From Ypsolopha sequella (lineage: Eukaryota > Arthropoda > Insecta > Lepidoptera > Ypsolophidae), in assembly GCA_934047225.1 (NCBI GenBank), contig OW203991.1:8866001-8930000 (forward strand): a DNA stretch of 64,000 bases, read 5' to 3'. Position numbers and translations under genes: made by a program. The notes under the pieces were generated by a model. That model did not search any database, was not told the DNA's origin, and was given only the letters and a program-made list of their open reading frames with translations. Numbering within the stretch: position 1 is the stretch's first letter; the number at the start of each line of letters is the position of its first letter. Shown one piece after another: positions 59,370 to 64,000 of the stretch.

Positions 59370-59504
59370 CGTAATACTTTTCACATAGACGCGATGGACG
59401 AAAAAAAATTCCATAAATATTTTTTCTACGCAATATTTTCCTTGTATTTTAGTGCAAGTGCAATAGTTTTATGATTACAAAGAAATAACCAATTTTTCTT
59501 AATA

Positions 59505-59670
59505 TTAGTCTTATTTTCATGTTGTTTCTTATGCGCGAGAATAATTTCCTAAAATGAATTTGTTTTTTACAAAATGTACAAATATTTTTTCAAATAATTT
59601 TCAAACATACCGTTTAATATAAATAACTTAATCAATAGAGCCAGTTTCGGATGACGCTGGGAAGAGGCGC
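59505..59670 (+). repeat. Diverged direct repeat, copy 1
   Basis: It aligns with 62483-62645: attttcatg.tgtttctt, gcgagaat.atttcc, cataccg.tta and agtttcggatga. It is an unidentified dispersed element. Confidence 0.5.
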
Positions 59671-60085
59671 CTTAAAAGCTGAAAAAGTATTTGCCATTGA
59701 CTTTTTTGTATTGGACGGGTATTCACATTTTTTGCTAGTCTATGCCATACTCTTAAGCGTCAGCATGACGATACAGACCATTAAACATTCCTCGAGAAAG
59801 AAAAAAATAATTGGAATAATCTTTGACAAACCTTAATAACAATTAAATCTTATTAAAATACAACAAAGCTCATACTCATGTACAAACTTGGTGATGTTTT
59901 TGAATCAAACCACTACAGAGCAGAAATTGCTTGTTGGCTGCCAAAAGCGAGTTTATTAAAGCTGATAAAAGGTAAAAACAGACAAACAAAAGAAAAAAAA
60001 ATCGGCCAATTGCGAGTCAGACCATATTTTGGATGATAAATTATTTTGTAATTTTTTTTCGTGGATTTCTCAACCGTTTCATTTT

Positions 60086-60389
60086 TCCTGTAATCTAATA
60101 TGCAAGGTGACTTTTTGATCATCGTCCAAATTCATACTGGAGGCTTGATAAGTGATCAGTATCTTGGATCAGTTACAATTTTTGTGAAATTTGTAAAATG
60201 AAATTTCGGCTTCCCATAGAAATTCACTTCCAGTCACTGGAATCACTATGGGGAGTCGAAATTTCATATTACGAATTTTACAAAAATGATTATTGATCCA
60301 TGATACTGATCACTTACCAAGCCACCAGTATGAATTTGGACGATGATCAAAAAGTCACATTGTATATCTTTATATTAGATTACAGGAAA
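60086..60389. repeat. MITE-like foldback, arms >100 bp
   Basis: Arms share cctgtaatctaatat, actttttgatcatcgtccaaattcatactgg and gatcagtatc.tggatca in inverse orientation around a short loop near 60225. Confidence 0.8.
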
Positions 60390-60626
60390 ATATAAATATA
60401 AATCTTTATTTTTCCTGTAAATGTAAAGATGGATTGAAAGCAAGTACATTTTGTTTCGGCAAAGGTATACTTTGAATGCTACGCGGCTTTAAATCTGAAT
60501 TTCAGCTACATATACTTAGACGAGCCGCGTGTTATATTGACATAAATTTTACGCCAGCAATCTATCGAATTCAACAAACTTTTTATGCTATATCCTTATT
60601 TTTATGTTTTAATGTGACAAGGATAT

Positions 60627-60889
60627 CAGTGGCGTGAAAAAACTTTTTTCCGGAAAAGCAATCAGAAGGTCAAGTACGACAATAAAAAAAATATGAAAAA
60701 ATTTAAACATCACTTTGAAAAAAAAAATTTTTTGTATGAAAATGTCCACTCTAGGGTAGGCAGTGCCTACTCTGGCGTCATACAAAATTTTTTTTTTCAA
60801 AGTGTTATTTAAATTTTTTCATTTAGTTTTTATTGTTGTACTTGACCTTCTGATTGCTTTTCCGGAAAAAAGTTCTGTGCACGCCACTG
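60627..60889. repeat. hAT-type MITE with 8-bp target duplication
   Basis: The ends read CAGTGGCGTG and its inverse CACGCCACTG. Inner arms share cttttttccggaaaagcaatcagaaggtcaagta. It is flanked by aaggatat on both sides (60619-60626 and 60890-60897). An 8-bp duplication with CAGTG-type ends is characteristic of hAT transposons. It carries no transposase. Confidence 0.85.
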
Positions 60890-60917
60890 AAGGATATTAA
60901 GCATTAAAGCTTCCCGA

Positions 60918-60985
60918 TTCAGAGCTCCTCACATCCAGATTTACTTTTCTTTCTGCGTTTCTATACTGCAATGATAATAATGTTA
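60918..60985 (+). repeat. Half copy of the gaggagctctga palindrome
   Basis: It matches 11358-11430 from tcagagctcctcacatccag through tatactgcaatgat. Only the right arm and its flank are present. Confidence 0.65.
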
Positions 60986-61631
60986 ATTCATAGCATTAAA
61001 AGTAAGTTAATCTAGGTTATTTTGCTTGGTGCAAGTGGGCCTAAGTAAGGAAAGAAGTGAATGGAAATTCAAACCAGGTAAGTTCCTCCTCATAAATTTA
61101 TGCAAAGAAACTTTAATTAGATATACAAAACTGGCAGTTTGAAATCGGCTAGTAAACGAAACTACGATAAATCCCGGATAAGTAATAGCTATTCTGGCCA
61201 ATCAGAAGCTGCCATCGAATAACAAAGAAAGGCTTCTATCGATTATATGATGGGCAATACCAAAGACAAAAGGTCAGACTCATAAATGAGCCGGCCTGTA
61301 CTTACTTCTGTCGTAAATCGAAAATGGAATGGTTTTAGTTGCTCCGAAACTAAGCAAAACTATGTCGTTGGGATCAAAACTACAATTACTGCTGAACCAA
61401 CTACGACCAGTTAGGTAGTACTCGATATAAGTTAGTTTGTAGAGTTCCAAAATTGTTACCATTAATTGATTTTAATATTGCTCGGGTTGTTTGGTGCCTG
61501 TGGTCCAAAGTGTTCTGTACTGGACAATTTGTTGTTTCAGTAATATACGATTATGACGTTATATTTTTATCTATATATCTTACTTTATATCTATAATTTA
61601 AAAGCTACGCTTTATATTATATATCTAATAT
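60986..61631. other. Noncoding AT-rich spacer
   Basis: No gene or clear element was seen. Confidence 0.5.
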
Positions 61632-61809
61632 ATAAGGTTAAATTATATTAGTTAGCGAAACTAGTGCGATCAGCTGACTGGTCCAGTATGGAAAGGTGAA
61701 AACATTTGAAATTTTAAGAATTTCGCTTAGCTCCCATACAAACAGTTGTTCATATAGACTAGTACTACCTATGTTTTGAGTTTCGCCAACTAATATTATT
61801 TAACCTTAT
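61632..61809. repeat. Short foldback element
   Basis: The box taaggttaaattatattagtt near the left end is matched in inverse by aactaatattatttaacctta at the right end, with gcgaaact / agtttcgc just inside. Confidence 0.6.
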
Positions 61810-62482
61810 ATATATATAATTTAAGAGCTACGCTCTTGTCAGTGGCATATCGGCCATTCTTCTCTTTCTTCTATGTTAATGATTTGACCTCTTGGTATCT
61901 TTTTTCTTCACTTGAGTAAAGCAGAGGTGCGCCGCCTAGCTCTTTCTGTTCCTCTGCTCAATTTTTAATAACAAAATTATCGTTATTTATCGTGTAAGGT
62001 ACCTCTCTCTGTCGTAAAGTAGATAAGTTATGTACCTATATGTATTTACTTATATTAGTATTTATCTATAGAATATATATCTTATGGTAGACATATGTAT
62101 ACAGTCAAGTATATTTAAATTTATATATTGCTATTTTACTTGTATGTAAATACGTATGTATGATTACTTATTTTTATTATTAAAGTGTCCTCTCCCACTA
62201 AGGTTTGCTGGAAGAAATCTCTTTTCAGATATAAGCTCGCCTCTGTACATATTGTATTTTATTGTAAATAATTATATTTAATGTAAAGAATAAAGGTTTC
62301 TGAAGGACCATTTGGAACCCCGTGCTATTTTTCTGAAATTATTATGCGAAAAACTTACCATTCCAATACAACGAAAGAATAGGCAGTTGATGTGAAAAAC
62401 ATCTCAATATTATTGACTGATACGGCGTACCTATCACGTACAGGACGTATTCATTTGTAGTAATAGTAATAATACTTTGAAA
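61810..62482. other. Noncoding AT-rich spacer
   Basis: Nothing recognisable was seen. Confidence 0.5.
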
Positions 62483-62672
62483 AATATTTTCATGCTGTTT
62501 CTTGTATGCGAGAATGATTTCCCTAAAATAAGTGGTTCTTTATAGTTAAACTAACAATACGAGTATGTATTTCTTTCATAATTATTAAACATACCGCTTA
62601 AGAGAAATAATTGATATCAATATTCATTTTCGGATGATCCAGCATCATCCGAAAATGACTATTGATATGAAT
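62483..62672. repeat. Diverged direct repeat, copy 2, ending in a hairpin
   Basis: It matches 59505-59670. Its end overlaps a tight palindrome at 62611-62671 (ttgatatcaatattcatttt / cggatgat ... atcatccg / aaaatgactattgatatgaa). Confidence 0.5.
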
Positions 62673-64000
62673 AAGAATAAGAAACATTTATTGCCAAATA
62701 CACACAAAAAAGAAAAATGAGTACAATCAAATATTAAAATATAAAAAGTTAAAAACACAAACAGTTCGTACACAAAATATAAACATTTAAACAAAGCATT
62801 TATTTGGACAAATGGGAATAACTCAGCATTTGCTGACGCTGTCATACAGTGTGCAGCACTGGTTTTCAGTTATCCCCAGCTCTTAGGGTAGGATATCAAT
62901 TCTTCCCAGCGAAGAGCTGCCTTAAGTTAGTAATACCGAATACATATAAGTATTTGGAAATATTAAGGGAAAGATATACTTATATAACATAAGCTGTGTA
63001 TTTAATAGTACGTAAAAGTAGAAAAAACGAATGTATACATGATTTATACTTGCGATTGTCGGCCCTTCATATATGCAACAAAGGCAGTAAAATGACAGCA
63101 TTGGAAGCACTGGAGATAAACAAACAAACTTCGAAAGACCAACATAAAATACTTAATCAACAATACCCTACCGATCGACGGCGGTGATTTGGAAAAAATA
63201 TTTTATATTGTTTAATTTATAGGTAAGTTTTTCTTAATTTATTTTTTAGTTAGGTATAATTTTATCTTTTATATTTCTATTAATTTATAGGTAGTCTTAA
63301 TGTTATTTAAGTTTTATATTGTTAAATCAACAATTAGATCTCAATAACTCACCATTACTTTTATACTTTAATTAAGTTTAATATGACATTTAAAATCAGC
63401 TTTTGACAATTATTTCGTGATAAGTCTTTGAATTGTAATTTATTTAACAATCATCACCATTTTCTTTTTCAAAAATCTGACATTACAATTTTTTATTTTT
63501 ATTTTTATTTTATTATTTTTTGATTATTTGACATGACTTCCATTTTACATATTTCACTAAAAAATACCTAACCTTTAGGGAAAATTTTTTTCGAATGGCA
63601 TCTCTAACAATCTGTTATTCTACCCACTTTTTTATATGTTTTTCCTCACAATCATTGTTGACATACGTTTGTCGTTTTATGGCTCGTATATTAAAATAAT
63701 AAATATTCTGTATCCCCTGAAGATGGATTAATTTCCGAAACCGGTTGGGAAGTGTTCTACTGGGGAAGTGTGCAACAAATATAATTGTGTTATGAAACAA
63801 ATTGTACAAGTGTTTATGTTCAAAATCAAGATACGAATGTATACATTTTTAAATTTATACAGTATTAAAAAGCGCTACGGAAAAAAAATCGACACTTTTA
63901 GAGCTTGCATATCTACTTCAGTAAAGAAGGTTCTATTTTGATAAAATTGTATATTATTTATGGTTATTTTTTTCTAAAGATCTGTTAAACAGAAACGCGA
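62673..64000. other. Noncoding AT-rich DNA to the window end
   Basis: No gene is supported. A retroelement-like 3' box, gaagatggattaatttccga/aaccggttggg, lies at about 63718-63748. The last 22 bases resemble 49424-49446. Confidence 0.45.

Overview
The window looks like repeat-rich nuclear DNA of an insect, most likely a moth or butterfly. The inference rests on AT-rich sequence, on several interspersed repeats of types I associate with lepidopteran genomes (one whose ends read roughly CCGGTCAAGTGCGAG ... GGTACGGAACCCTAAAAA, and RTE-type non-LTR tails ending in GATG repeats), and on a BEL/Pao retrotransposon. I see no intact host protein gene. Almost every recognisable coding sequence belongs to a mobile element or its remains.

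Region 1-22.9 kb is AT-rich filler with many short foldback elements (MITE-like), two RTE 3' ends with target-site duplications, one ~360-bp RTE-tailed short element, a decayed YqaJ-type nuclease pseudogene (about 14.4-14.8 kb) and an inverted pair of composite foldback elements (16.0-17.2 kb). Region 23.2-25.5 kb is a striking array. Five direct 396-bp units (the fifth cut short) plus one inverted unit each carry an intact-looking tRNA-like Pol III gene. The whole block is flanked by a 10-bp duplication, as though it had been inserted as one piece.

Region 28.8-58.9 kb is one giant LTR retrotransposon on the + strand. It has two 5.6-kb LTRs (TG...CA ends), a 4-bp target duplication (ggta), an 18-nt primer binding site matching the 3' end of tRNA-His directly after the 5' LTR, and a purine-rich tract before the 3' LTR. 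The internal part is 12.0 kb. The element itself totals about 23.2 kb once a nested insertion is subtracted. It has no gag or pol open frame, so it is non-autonomous and resembles the LARD elements of plants. Its LTRs differ at only about ten substitutions by eye, so it is young. The LTR contains a full arthropod core promoter (TATA, TCAGT initiator, correctly spaced DPE), a noncoding first exon made of ~45-bp repeats, a consensus splice donor, and further tandem repeats.

The nested insertion is a 6.8-kb BEL/Pao element (33709-40530, - strand) in the 5' LTR. Its two 465-bp LTRs look identical and it has a 5-bp target duplication. Its gag-protease-RT-RNaseH-integrase frame is broken once inside RT. 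A 5'-truncated, RNase H-bearing non-LTR fragment (49621-51351) sits in the giant element's internal region. The order of events was therefore: a resident repeat was hit by the giant element, which was later hit by the BEL element. The non-LTR fragment entered the internal region at an unknown time.

Region 58.9-64 kb returns to AT-rich DNA with foldback elements, including a hAT-type MITE with a clean 8-bp duplication. All family names come from motif recognition, not database search.
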